Positions 24,855 through 36,763 of a stretch of 64,000 bases of DNA are shown here, piece by piece. The stretch is from Phlebopus portentosus (lineage: Eukaryota > Basidiomycota > Agaricomycetes > Boletales > Boletinellaceae), in NCBI GenBank assembly GCA_037892935.1, contig JAYXKI010000011.1, positions 744,001-808,000 on the forward strand, in the 5' to 3' direction. Under the pieces are notes generated by a model, which was not told where the DNA came from, did not search any database, and was given only the letters and a program-made list of their open reading frames with translations. The position numbers and the translations under genes were made by a program. Every line of letters starts with the position of its first letter. Positions within the stretch are counted from its first letter, which is position 1.

Positions 24855-25725
24855 TTAGACCTTTCCTGCATCAACGCCTTTGGTAACGGCAGCGTCGAAG
24901 CGCTTCGCAGCCTCGTCGAAGTCGATAACGTTCCAGATCGCATTGAGGTACTAAATGCGGGCATATTGTCAATCGGAATACCAGTGAAAGATAGCGGAGA
25001 AGTGAAAACATACGTCAGGCTTCACGTTGAGGTACTGGAGATAGAAGGCGTGCTCCCAGATATCAATACCTATGATCGGGAGGAGGGTCAGGAGCGGGTC
25101 CTGGTTCGCCGTCGTCACAATCTCGAGCTTCTTTGTGGTCGGGTTAAGCCCTGCAAGAGCGGAAATGAAAACTCTTCAAACTTCCCAGTTGAAAAGGTTT
25201 TCCCTATCACTTACCAGCCATCCCCAGCCGGATCCCTGGATTGCAAGGGTGGCCGTATTGAATCTATCAATCAGAGTTTGGAGACTGCCGAATTGCTCTT
25301 GAATGGCCTTCGCGAAAGACGTGCTTGTGTCGAGTTGACCGCCCCTGCCCCCCTTTTCCTTAGAGGGAGCAAGGTTCTTCCAGAACAGCGAATGGTTGAT
25401 GTGTCCGCCTCCGTTGAACTTGAGAGCACCCTGGAGGGCGATCCGCTCCTTCGGGGTGGATGCTTTAGCGTATTGTTCCTCAGCGGCGTTGAGGGCAGTA
25501 ACGTATGTCTGGTGGTGTTTTGTGTGGTGGAGCTTCATGATCTGCTCTGAGAGGTAGGGCTCGAGAGCATTGTAATCGTATGGGAGAGGTGGGAGAGTGT
25601 GCTGTTATCGTTAGTAGTACAGTAGACATCATCATGGAAGGTGAATACATGTACGATGGATTACATGTGTACACGAGGTCAGTGAGGACTGAGGAGGATA
25701 CGGTATGAAAAGACCATACCGTCAT
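24855..25725 (-). pseudogene. SOD2: Manganese superoxide dismutase copy 1, one-base frameshift
   Basis: Four exons parallel to the intact copies: a 6-base first exon ATGACG at 25720-25725, the main exon with [11 protein letters not shown] and NHSLFWKNL, a third exon, and the last exon [19 protein letters not shown] with TAA at 24855-24857. At the start of exon 3 (about 25148) the sequence is gggttaagccctg where the other copies have gggttaaggccctg. With the same acceptor this missing base throws [12 protein letters not shown] out of frame and hits a stop. The product would lack the Asp and His ligands of the GIDIWEH motif. It is otherwise very close to copies 2 and 3, so the loss looks recent, or it could be an assembly error. 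Confidence 0.75.
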
Positions 25726-26245
25726 TGTGCAGAGAGACGACGAGAGACGACAAGATTCAGAAGTAAGACGATGAGAGACAGATGAGAGGGGGAACCTGAG
25801 TCCATTGGATGAAAGATGGGCTCTTTTTATGCCTTTTGTGATGTCACGTTTATCGTAACTTTCCAGTGTCCCTAAACTATACTGTGCGTCGACATAGAGA
25901 GTTCATGAAATAAATCATACTTTTTCAAAGTGCATACCGAGTTCATTCAATGAATATGTAACTTAATCTTGCGGGATGCACATTTATACAGTCACCTGAC
26001 AAGAACTTTCGCCTGCGTTCTGGTTTCCCTGTTTGCTGCACATTGCTCCGTGTCTCCGTGTCTCCGACAGTGGTCGACAGAATGTCCCTGGCCAGCCTTA
26101 CTCCCGAGATGAAATCATGTCAGGCGCCCTACGGTGTACAAACAGTCCCAACAGTTTTACCAATTTGAGTGTCGCTCGGAACACATGACTTGATCGGTGC
26201 CTTCTTGAGCTCATTCTTCAATGCCCAAATTCTCGTCCGAGAACC

Positions 26246-26375
26246 GTGCCCATGGTATGTAGACGATGAGGTTACCTGTGTCCTGTTTCCCAGCCTAGTG
26301 TAACCTCGACCATGGTACATCGACCAAGTGGTCAATGAGTCAATGAGGTTACCTGTGCTCGGTTGCCCGGCCTCT
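26246..26375. repeat. Minisatellite, 60-70 bp period, unit 1 tail
   Basis: About two imperfect copies of a 60-70 base motif containing ccatggta, tcgac, caatgaggttacctgtg and gcccggcctcttg. The same motif recurs in the tails of units 2 and 3. Confidence 0.6.
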
Positions 26376-26864
26376 TGATTCCAGAAGTCGCATAGAAATC
26401 CAGAACGCAGTTATAGTATGATAACAGATCTCGAAATGCACAAAACGAAACAAAACGTGACGTCTTTCTTGTACAGCAAGTTCAGAATGAAGGACGCAGA
26501 GAAACAGAGAACTCACATTGTCTTGTATGATTCCAATCCAATCTCGACTCGAGGAAGTAGTCGTGAGAACGTATTACCAAGCTCGAACAGTCTGGACCTT
26601 TAGTAGTAGCAATCATCTGTAACTTCAGCTCAGTATCGACTCAGTAGACGACGGTGTTCCTTATCGCCTCGAGTTTCAAAAATCTAAGGTAAGGTACCAG
26701 AAAAAAACAATGAAGGATTAATATCTCAAGTTCCGTCTATGTCTTTTCACAACAGGACAACAGATATCCTTGTGCAAAGAATTCGGACATTCAGAAGATT
26801 GCACTTCCTAATCTCAAAGGTCCGCTGAGTATAACGTCAATAAATCTGGTGACCGTCGACGAGT

Positions 26865-27410
26865 CGACTTCGCCGCTCATACCTCATCCTCCGACGAGGG
26901 TGCTCTTCCTTCAGATAAGGGTCAGAAATGCAGGGGAGTAGCAAACGGCGATGACGCAGCTTCATCAAGACAAAAAGTACCCTTATCAGTGTTCAAAGGT
27001 CGTGTCACGGCGGCTTTTTCTCTTTAACGGGCATATAGCGTATCGTTAGGCTCGTCAAGACGAATATGATCCATTGAATCGTAATCTGTCTACAAGGTCA
27101 AGTAGTCACAGAAGCTCCGTTCATCTCGCTCGCAAACCTTTTCGCGTCATCTCCTTGCGATATCACCAGCAGATTGGACCGTCAGCATGTTCGACACGAG
27201 GATGATAAAGTTCACAACACTTTCTGAATCTCCTACAAACGCACATCACTTTGCGAGTGGAGATATGCAGCGCGAAGAGAGCTATGGCTAGTTTCCGCAC
27301 GTAGAAGACCGGAGATGGGAAGATATTGAGATCGAATCGGATTGTTAGATTCTTGTGGAGTGGCTCGATTAGATATTTGGCGGGCGCGGAAGAGGCGTGA
27401 TAACTTGTTG
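26865..27410 (+). pseudogene. YTM1: YTM1-like WD40 fragment, copy 2
   Basis: Nucleotide-level match to the other units, starting near the tcctccgacgagggtgctc block at 26888 and running through gaagctccgttcatctcgc at about 27111. Frame is lost repeatedly and no blade is intact. It is recognised by alignment with copies 3 and 4 rather than by its own translation. Confidence 0.55.
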
Positions 27411-28990
27411 TTTCAGAAAGTATACATGAGTTTCGTTCTGCTTTTCTTTTACATCCGGCATTACTGTAATATCGGGCTGACTTTGAATCCTATAGTCGTT
27501 GTTCCGTATAGACACATGACGAACATGAATCGATGTTTTCTCTGATATCGTTTCTCAGACTGAATCCGCGAGTTTGGATTCACACAGCCTCTTCTCAGAA
27601 GTCCAAACAGGCACATGTCCTTGCTCGTCTGTCTGGGTCTTCCAGAAATTGACTCTGACACATTAATATCAGTATTTCTTTCTATAAATAAATGACTGCG
27701 TTAGTTGCCTCTCTTTCGACCAAGGATGAGAAGGCAACGCGAAGCAAAGAGATCCCGACGTCTTTGCGAATCCGACTTCATAACACGATTTGGTGCTTGA
27801 TGGGTCGTCTTTTCGCATGTCTTCGTCATCGTCACAGAATGGAACAAGTATCGTAGTAGAATGCAACCGTTCTTGCATTATATAGGAGTTGATGTGCAAG
27901 ACCTACATGGATGGCTTCTGGTTCAAGTTCCCAATCCTTGACGCGTTCGCTTGACTGTTGATATTTCTCCTCTCGTTCTCGCTTCTCTATTCCTTCCTTT
28001 CCTAACCATACCCCGAGTTTCAGCGCACGGAATCTCATAACTATCGAATCGCGTCAGGTACATACGCAGCCTCCTCACCCATCCTAATATATCCTGACTT
28101 GTCTGGCAGGGACCTATTGTTTGTATCACTTACTTTGTTACACTCGGTTCGAAACCCTCTTCTTCACGGCCTTCAATTTTCCAGCTCTTCCATGCGGAGA
28201 TTGCTTCTAGCAATTTTTATTTTTATATAATATAAACTTGTACGGTCCAATTGAGAGCACGATCAACAAAATCGACGACACTTTCGATGCTTGATGTAGG
28301 GCTTATATGTTCGCCTTGTCTCATTCCTCTTTCTAATTCCTTAGTTGGGCCTGTAACCGGAATCTTTACTAGAACGTCTCTGTCTCGAGTCTCTTCAATT
28401 ACGATCTTGACGAAAATGCTATTGGCTAACACCATATTTATGTATGCCCGGGTCGACCCAGCTAGCCAAACAACTACCGGATCTCCACTCGTCGACGGGC
28501 CCATGTATGCCAATAATTCCGTCGGACCTGCGAACTGGCCTGGGAAAGTGGGATAAGGCCCTCCATCCCTGTACTTTACCCGACTTTAAAAACCCTATAT
28601 CAAGCCATTCTTTACATTTACTGTAACAGCCGACCTCAACGTAACGATCCCAGATTTGGAAGGGTGTTGTGCGAAACCGAAGCATGTGCGATTCAGTGGC
28701 GGTGGTGGTAGTAAGTATAAGTTTGTTCCTTTCATGATAATGAACGTAACAATGAATCGTGAGCTGCCCTGTAACGCATACAGCAATGACCGGACGAACG
28801 AGAGCTAGTTAGCTGATAGCCTATGAGTTTGATCATGATATAACCACTATATTGTTTTCAGTTGTTACAGGACATGCCTCCACAGCATGTTACTCGATAT
28901 TTCAATCTCATTTCAACTTTGAATACGCAAAGCTACAAGAACGGGAACTATTTACTTTCACTGACGAGAACTCTCGATACCTATGCCACT

Positions 28991-29862
28991 TTAGACCTTT
29001 CCTGCATCAATGCCTTGGGTAACAGCAGCGTCGAAGCGCTTCGCAGCCTCGTCGAAGTCGATGACGTTCCAGATCGCATTGAGGTACTAAACAAGGGTAT
29101 ACTTGTAATCAGAATACCAGCGAAAGATAGCGGAGAAGTAAAAACATACGTCAGGCTTCACGTTGAGGTACTGGAGGTAGAAGGCGTGCTCCCAGATATC
29201 AATACCTATGATCGGGAGGAGGGTCAGGAGCGGGTCCTGGTTCGCCGTCGTCACAATCTCGAGCTTCTTTGTGGTCGGGTTAAGGCCCTGCAAGAGCGGA
29301 AATGAAAACTCTTCAAACTTCCCAATTGAAAAGGTTTTCCCTATCACTTACCAGCCATCCCCAGCCGGATCCCTGGATTGCGAGTGTGGCCGTATTGAAT
29401 TTATCAATCAGAGTCTGGAGACTGCCGAATTGCTCTTGAATGGCCTTCGCGAAAGACGTGCTTGTGTCGAGTTGACCGCCCCTGCCCCCCTTTTCCTTAG
29501 AGGGAGCAAGGTTCTTCCAGAACAGCGAATGGTTGATGTGTCCGCCTCCGTTGAACTTGAGAGCACCCTGGAGGGCGATCCGCTCCTTCGGGGTGGATGC
29601 TTTAGCGTATTGTTCCTCAGCGGCGTTGAGGGCGGTAACGTATGTCTGGTGGTGTTTTGTGTGGTGGAGCTTCATGATCTGCTCTGAGAGGTAGGGCTCG
29701 AGAGCATTGTAATCGTATGGGAGAGGTGGGAGAGTGTGCTGTTATCGTTAGTAGTACAGTAGACATCATCATGTAGGGTGAATACATGTACGATGGATTA
29801 CATGTGTACACGAGGTCAGTGAGGACTGAGGAGGATGCGGTATGAAAAGACCGTACCGTCAT
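28991..29862 (-). CDS. SOD2: Manganese superoxide dismutase, copy 2 (intact)
   Basis: Converts superoxide to O2 and H2O2. Exons 29857-29862 (ATGACG), 29352-29738, 29150-29287 and 28991-29086 join in frame to 208 residues, the normal size for a Mn/Fe-SOD without a transit peptide. The protein starts [18 protein letters not shown]. Ligand His residues lie in [11 protein letters not shown] and NHSLFWKNL; ligand Asp and His lie in [13 protein letters not shown]. The end is [11 protein letters not shown] followed by GIDAGKV. The lack of a mitochondrial leader suggests a cytosolic enzyme. The first exon of only two codons is inferred because it gives the right N-terminus and a good GT donor; a different upstream start is possible. 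Confidence 0.88.
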
Positions 29863-30339
29863 TGTGAAGAGAGACTACGAGAGACGACAAGATTCAGAAG
29901 TAAGACGATGGGAGACAGACGAGAGGGGGAACCTGAGTCCATTAGGTGAAAGACGGGCTCTTTTTATGCCTTTCGTGATGTCACGTTTATCGTAACTTTC
30001 CAGTGTCCCAAAATAATACTGTGCGTCGACCTAGAGAGTTCATGAAATAAATCATACTTTTTCAAAGTGCATAGTAAGTTCATTCAGTGAATACGTAACT
30101 CAATTCTGCGGGATGCACGTTCACGTTAATACAGTCACCTGACAAGACCTTTTGCCCGCGTTCCGGTTTCCTTGTTTGTTTTGTTGTACATTGCTCCGTG
30201 CCTCCGATAGTGATCGATAGGGTTCTCAATAGCCCTGGCCCAGCTTTACTCCCGGAATCATGTCAAGCGCTTTACTCTACCCAACAGCTGAGTGTTGCTC
30301 GGAACACGTGACTTGATCGATGCCTCCTTCATGAGAACC

Positions 30340-30535
30340 ACGCCCATGGTATGTCGACGAAGTGATCAATGAGGTACCTGTGTTCTGTCGCCCAGTATCT
30401 TGTAACCCTGCCCGTGGTACGTCGACCCAGTGATCTACGAGGTACCTCTGTTCGATTGCCCACCGTCTTGTAACCATATCCATGGTATGTCGACGAAGTG
30501 ATCAATGAGGTTACCTGTGTTCGGTTGCCCGGCCT
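30340..30535. repeat. Minisatellite, about 65-70 bp period, unit 2 tail
   Basis: Three imperfect copies of the motif with ccatggta, tgtcgacgaagtgatc, gaggtacctgtgttc and cttgtaacc. More copies than in unit 1, so copy number varies between units. Confidence 0.7.
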
Positions 30536-31019
30536 CTTGGTTCAGAAGTCGCATAGAAGCCCAGAACGCAGTAATAGTATGATAACATATTTCTAAATGT
30601 GCAAAACGAAGCAAAGCGTAACGTCTTTCTTGTAGAACAAGTCCGGAACGAAGGACGCAGAGAAACCGCGAGAATTGTCTGTCTGATCAATCCAATCGAG
30701 GAAGTAGTCGTGAGAACGTGTTACCAAGTTCGAATGATCGGACCCTTAGTAGCAGCAGCAATTATCTTCAGCTCAGTATCGACTCGGAGTAAAACATAGA
30801 CGACACGGAGGAACGGTGTTCCTTATCGCCTCGAGTTTTAAAATCTAAGGTAAGGTACCGGACCAAAAAACATGAAGGATTAATATCTCACTGTCGCATC
30901 CGTATCTTTTCACGACAGGACAACAGATACCCTTGTGCAAAGGATTTGGACATTCAGAGTATCGAAATTCCTAATTTCATAGATCCTCTGAATATAGCAT
31001 CAATAAATCTGGTGACCGT

Positions 31020-31530
31020 CGGCGAGTCGACTTCACCACTCAAATCCCGTCTTCTGACGAGGGTGCTCTTCCTTCAGCCGAGGAAGATAAGAGTCAGAAA
31101 CGCAGGCGAGTAACAAACGGCGATGACGCTGCTTCACCAAAAGGAAAAGCAGGCACATAGCGTATCGTTAGACTCGTCGAGACGAATATGGTCCATTGAA
31201 TCGTAATCTGTCTACAAGGTCAATTAGTCACAGAAGCTCCGTTCATCTCGCTCGCAAACCTTTTCGCGCCATCTTCTTGCGATATCACCAGCAGATTGGA
31301 CCGTCGGCATGTTCGACACGAGGATGATAACGTTCACAACACTTTCTGAATCGCCCACAAACGCACACCATGTCGCGAGTGAACATATGCAGCACGAAGG
31401 GAGCCGTGTCTAGTCTCGGCATGTAGAAGACCGGAGATGGGAAGCTATTGGGATCGAATCGGATATTAGCTTCCTGTGGAGTGGCTCGATTAGATATTTG
31501 GCGAGTGCGGAGAAGACGGAAGAGGCGTGA
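31020..31530 (+). pseudogene. YTM1: YTM1-like WD40 fragment, copy 3
   Basis: Begins with a readable acidic-basic linker (about 31035-31145) that translates as SSDEGALPSAEEDKSQKRRR and VTNGDDAASPKGKA, which fits the inter-blade linker of basidiomycete YTM1. It then skips directly to the later blade region (ggcacatagcgtatcg) and loses frame. The deletion removes the piece present in unit 4. Confidence 0.6.
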
Positions 31531-33182
31531 TAACATACTGATCTTCGTTGGTCGAAAAAGTATACATGAGTTACGTTCTGCTTTTCTTCTAGATACAGCA
31601 TTCAGCTAATTTTGAATCTTATAGTACATTGTGCTTGTCGTTTACCGTATAGACACATGACGAACACGAAACGATGTTTCTCTGATATCATAGACCCCTT
31701 CTCAGACTGAATCCGCGAGTCTGGATCTACACAGCCTCTTCTCAGAAGTCCACCTCAAACAGACACGTGTCCTTTCCCGCCTTTAATTTCGGGTCTCCCA
31801 GAAATTGCCTCGGCTCATTAATATAAGTATTTCTTTCTATAAATAAATAGCCGTGTCACTTGCCGTTTCTTTCGACCAAGGACGAGAAGGCAGCGCAAAG
31901 CAAAGAGATCCCGGTGTCTTCGCGAATCCGAACACCATTTGGTGCTTGATCGATCCCGGTCGTTTCGTTGCGGGTCGTCGTCATCATTATACACATATTG
32001 AACAAATATTGCAGTAGAGTGTCTCCGTTAATGCGCTGTATGGGAAGTGACGTCCAAGGCCTAAAGGGGTGACTTCTGGTTCAAGTTCCAAATCCTGAAC
32101 GCATTTCCTTGAGCTTCGATATGTCTCTTCACGCTCTTTCTTCTCTAGTACCCCTCGTTATCCTAAGCATGACCCGAGTTTCAGCACATGGACTCGTCAC
32201 AACTCCCAGGCCGCGTCAGGTGCATATGTGGACTCCTCACCCATCCATTTATAGCCCTATTTGACTGGTAGCGGCCTGTTTTTTTGTATTACCTGCTTTT
32301 TCATATCCAGTACGGCTCTGAGGTTCAAGTATACCGTGGTGCAGGAAGGCCCTTACATCCGGTACGAAACTGTCTTCTTCGCGGTTTTCAAGTTTCCAAA
32401 CTCTCCACATGGCAGTTGCTTCTATTCTTTATAATATATAGACCTGTACGACCCAGTCGAGAGCGCAGTCAACAAATTTGACGACGCTTATGATGCATCA
32501 TGAAGGGTCCACTGTATGTTCGCGTTTCTCATCCCCTGGGCGTGTCTGTGACTGAAATCTTGACAGGACGTCTCTGTCTCGAGTCTCTTCAATTACGATC
32601 TTGACGAAAGTGTTCTTGACTAGCATCATATTTATGTATACCCAGGTTGACCCAACTAGCCAAACAACTACCGGACCCCCACTCATCGACTGGCCTGTGC
32701 ACGTCAGTAAGTCCGTCGGACCTGCTAACTGGCCTGAGAAATTGGATAAGGCGTTCTATCCCTATACTTTACCCGACTTTATTAACCCTATGTCAAGCCA
32801 TTATTCCTATTTGCATTTACTGTAACAGCCGAACCCAACGTAACGATCACGGATTCGGAAGGGTGTTATGCCGAAACGGGAGCATGTGCGATTCACTGGT
32901 GGCGATAGCAAGTATAAATTTTTTTCCTTTCATGCTAATGGACGTAAACAATGACTCGGGAGCTCTCCTGTAACGCATACAGCAATGACCGGACGAATGA
33001 GATAAAGGTAGCCGATAACCTGTGAGTTTGATCATGATATAACCTTGTTTCAGTTGTTACAGGACATGCCTCCACAGCATGTTACTCGATATTTCAATCT
33101 CATTTCAACTTTGAATGTGTAAAGCTACAAGAACGGGAACTATTTACTTTCACTGACGAGAACTCTCGATACCTATGCCACT

Positions 33183-34054
33183 TTAGACCTTTCCTGCATC
33201 AATGCCTTGGGTAACAGCAGCGTCGAAGCGCTTCGCAGCCTCGTCGAAGTCGATGACGTTCCAGATCGCATTGAGGTACTAAACAAGGGTATACTTGTAA
33301 TCAGAATTCCAGCGCAAGATAGCGGAGAAGTAGAAACATACGTCAGGCTTCACGTTGAGGTACTGGAGGTAGAAGGCGTGCTCCCAGATATCAATACCTA
33401 TGATCGGGAGGAGGGTCAGGAGGGGGTCCTGGTTCGCCGTCGTCACAATCTCGAGCTTCTTTGTGGTCGGGTTAAGGCCCTGCAAGAGCGGAAATGAAAA
33501 CTCTTCAAACTTCCCAATTGAAAAGGTTTTCCCTATTACTTACCAGCCATCCCCAGCCGGATCCCTGGATTGCGAGTGTGGCCGTATTGAATTTATCAAT
33601 CAGAGTCTGGAGACTGCCGAATTGCTCTTGAATGGCCTTCGCGAAAGAGGTGCTTGTGTCGAGTTGACCGCCGCTGCCCCCCTTTTCCTTAGAGGGAGCA
33701 AGGTTCTTCCAGAACAACGAATGGTTGATGTGTCCGCCTCCGTTGAACTTAAGAGCACCCTGGAGGGCGATCCGCTCCTTCGGGGTGGATGCTTTAGCGT
33801 ATTGTTCCTCGGCGGCGTTGAGGGCAGTCACGTATGTCTGGTGGTGTTTTGTGTGGTGGAGCTTCATGATCTGCTCTGAGAGGTAGGGCTCGAGAGCATT
33901 GTAATCGTATGGGAGAGGTGGGAGAGTGTGCTGTTATCGTTAGTAGTACAGTAGACATCATCATGGAGGATGAATACATGTACGATGGATTACATGTGTA
34001 CACGAGGTCAGTGAGGACTGAGGAGGATGCGGTATGAAAGGACCATACCGTCAT
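33183..34054 (-). CDS. SOD2: Manganese superoxide dismutase, copy 3 (intact)
   Basis: Exons 34049-34054, 33544-33930, 33342-33479 and 33183-33278 have the same lengths as in copy 2 (6, 387, 138 and 96 bases) and give 208 residues. All four metal ligands are kept ([21 protein letters not shown]). The few differences from copy 2 include GGSGGQLD for GGRGGQLD. The near identity of copies 2 and 3 implies recent duplication or gene conversion. The promoter region differs slightly (gaaaggacc instead of gaaaagacc). Confidence 0.88.
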
Positions 34055-34544
34055 TGTGCAGAGAGACGACGGGAGACGACAAGATTCAGAAGTAAGACGA
34101 TGGGAGACAGATGAGAGGGGGAACCTGAGTCCATTGGATGAAAGATGGGCTCCTTTTATGCATTTCGTGGTGTCACGTTTATCGTAACTTTCCAGTATCC
34201 CCAAACCATACTGTGCAACGACCTAGAGAGTTTGTAATCTAAATTATCTTTTTTCAAAGCGCATACTAAGTTCGATGAATACGCAACTTAATTCTGCGGG
34301 ATGCACGTTAGTACAGTCACCAGTCAAGAACTTTCGTCCGTTCCGGTTTTCCTGTTTGTTGCACACTGTCCCGTGTCTGATCCATGGTGATTAGTAGGAT
34401 TCTCAAAGGTCCTAGCGCAGCCTTACTCCCGAGATGAAATCATTTCAGACGTTCTACGGTGTACAAACAACTGTCCCAATAATTTTACCAGTTCGGGCGT
34501 CGCTCGGAACACATGACTTGATCGATGCCTCCTTGACGAGAACC

Positions 34545-34745
34545 ACAACCATGGTACGTCGACTAAACGATCGATGAGGTACCTGTGTTCTGTTGCCCAG
34601 CGTCTTGTAACCTCACCCATGGTATGTCGACGATGAGGTTACCTGTGTCCTGTTTCCCAGCACAGTGTAACCTCGACCATGGTATATCGACCAAGTGATC
34701 AATGAGTCAATGAGGTTACCCACCTGTGTTTGGTTGCCCGGCCTC
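34545..34745. repeat. Minisatellite, about 65-70 bp period, unit 3 tail
   Basis: Three imperfect copies, again with ccatggta, tcgac, gaggttacctgtg and cccag/cccgg blocks. The last copy ends in cggcctcttggttcc as in units 1 and 2. Confidence 0.65.
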
Positions 34746-35219
34746 TTGGTTCCAGAAGTCGTATAGACGTCCAGAGCGCAGTTATAATATTATAACGGAT
34801 TTCGAAACGCACAAAAATAAAGAAAACGTAACGTCTTTCTTGTGCAGCAAGTCCAGAATGAACGCAGAGAAACTGCGAGAATTGAATTTTTTGTCAATCA
34901 ATCCAAGAGGAAGCAGTTGTGAGAATATATTACCAAGTTCGAACGATCGTACCTTCAGCAGCTACAACTTGTAGTAGTACATAGACGACACGGAGGAACG
35001 GTACTTCCAATTGGCTTGAGTTTAAAAAATATAAGGTCAAATGCTAGACAAGAAAAATGAAGGTGATAATGTCTCACTGTCGCGTCCGTGTCTTTTCACA
35101 TCAAGACAACAGATACCCTTGTGCAGAGAATTTGGACATTCAGAAGATCGAACTTCCTAATCCCATAGATCTGCTGAATATAACATCAATAAGCCTGGTG
35201 ACCGTCAGCGAGTCGACTT

Positions 35220-35813
35220 CACCGCTCAAATCCCGTCTTCTGACGAGGGTGCTCTTCCTTCAGCCGAGGAAAACAAGAGCCAGGAACGCAGGCGAGCGGT
35301 AAACGGCGATGACATTCACCAAAACGAAAAGGACCCTTATCAGTGTTCAAAAGTCATATGTCGCATGTCACGGCAGCTCTATTCTCTTCAACGGATGAGG
35401 AACAGGCACATATCGCATCGCTAGACCCGTCAAGACGAATACGGTCCATTGAAGTCGGAATCTGTCTACAAGCTCAAATAGTTGCGGAAGCTCCGTTCAT
35501 CTCCGTCGCACACCTTTCTTCTTGCGGCATTATCGGTTGGACTGTCCGCATGTTCGACACGAGGACGTTTACGTCCGAGCCACTCTCCGCACCAATATTC
35601 CTACAACCCCAGAGACATCCACAACCTAAAAACTTACATCACGTAGCGGCTAAATATGCGCAACAAGGGTGTCATGGTTTCGGCACTGTGGAAGGTACCG
35701 AACCCAAGTGTAACGGAGATGGTAAGATATTGGGATCGGATAGGAGTTATAGCTTTCTGTGGAGTGGCTCGATTAAATATTCGGCGGGCACGGAGAAGGC
35801 AGAAGAGGCGTGA
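35220..35813 (+). pseudogene. YTM1: YTM1-like WD40 fragment, copy 4 (best C-terminus)
   Basis: An open stretch from 35343 to 35813 translates as KSHMSHVTAALFSSTDEEQ, VGICLQAQIVAEAPFIS, TVRMFDTRTFTSEPLSAP and ends YSAGTEKAEEA. These match the last WD40 blades and C-terminus of YTM1, an assembly factor of the 60S ribosome (NOP7-ERB1-YTM1 complex). The N-terminal domain and several blades are missing and inner parts are scrambled, so it cannot make a full propeller. Confidence 0.72.
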
Positions 35814-36763
35814 TAATTTGTTGGTCTTCGTTGGTCCAAACAGTATACATGAGTTACGTTCTGCTTTTCTTCTACATACGGCATTGGGTTGATTTTGAAT
35901 ATAGTATATCGTTTTTCCGTATAGACACATGACGAACACGAAACGATGTTTCTCTGATATCATAGACCCTTCTCATATTCGATCCGCGAGTCTGGATTCA
36001 CACAACATCTCGGAAGTCCACCTCAAACAGGCACATGGCCTTGCTCGTCTTTAATTTCAGGTAAGCCCGAAATCGTCTCAGCGCATTACTGTAATATTAG
36101 ATGTCTTCCTATAGATAAACAACCGTGTCACTTGCTGTTTCTTTCGACCGAGGACAAGAAGGCAACGCAAAGCGAAGAGATCCCGATGTCTTCGCGAATC
36201 CGACTTCTTTATAACGCCATCTGGTGCTTGATGGATCTCGGTCGTTTTGTTGCGGGTGTCATATATTGAACAAATATTGCAGTAGAGTGTAACCGTTTTT
36301 ACATTGTATCGGAAGTGACGTCCAAGGATTAAATGGATGACTTCTGGTTCAAGTTCCAAGTTCTTGGCTCATTTCCTTGGCTGTTGATATGTCCCCCCTC
36401 GCTGTTGCTTCTCTACTACTCCGCTTTCCTAACCATGTCCCGAGTTTCAGCTCACGGACTCGTCACGAGTCCCAAGATGCGTCAGGTGCATGTGCAGTCT
36501 CCTCACATATCTGCATCCTTACTTGGCTCGCAGGGGACTATTCTTTGTATTACTTGTTTCTAACATCGAATACGGTTATTCGACTACTATCTACAAGGAG
36601 CTTACATCCAAATCGAAACTCTCTTCTTCATGGTCTTCGATTTTCCCACTTTTCCATGACGGCAATTGCTTTATTCAACACTTCAATCATTTTTCAACCT
36701 TAAACGCGCCAAAGCGACAAGAACAGGACCTATTTACTTTCATTAACGAGACATCTTAACACT

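Larger units (their letters stand above)
22200..26650. repeat. Tandem array unit 1 (about 4.4 kb)
   Basis: First of four repeat units. Order: a conserved left edge (gtctcac around 22271, gacattcag around 22319), a plus-strand YTM1-like fragment, about 1.4 kb of conserved but non-coding-looking DNA, the minus-strand SOD copy 1, and a tail ending in a short minisatellite. The middle segment includes a (GTC)9 microsatellite at 23862-23888, which gives a poly-Asp stretch in a minus-strand ORF that is broken in the other units. The 23420-24850 stretch holds no recognisable gene. Confidence 0.8.
26650..30810. repeat. Tandem array unit 2 (about 4.2 kb)
   Basis: Second repeat unit with the same order as unit 1: left edge, YTM1-like fragment, non-coding middle (about 27420-28990), SOD copy 2, minisatellite tail. 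In the middle, minus-strand text with VIEETRDRDVLVKIPV (about 28223-28513) is partly conserved in unit 3 (about 32498-32686), but it is broken and was not recognised. Confidence 0.8.
30810..34980. repeat. Tandem array unit 3 (about 4.2 kb)
   Basis: Third repeat unit, same order as unit 2. The stretch 31540-33180 holds no recognisable gene; the tail carries a minisatellite. SOD copy 3 is intact. Confidence 0.8.

Noticed and set aside
24726..25550. Plus-strand 274-residue ORF across SOD copy 1 (and 159-residue versions over copies 2 and 3)
   Set aside because: It is antisense to the SOD exons; in the other units the same frame is broken, and the long version exists only because of the one-base deletion. 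The conserved protein signal is on the minus strand.
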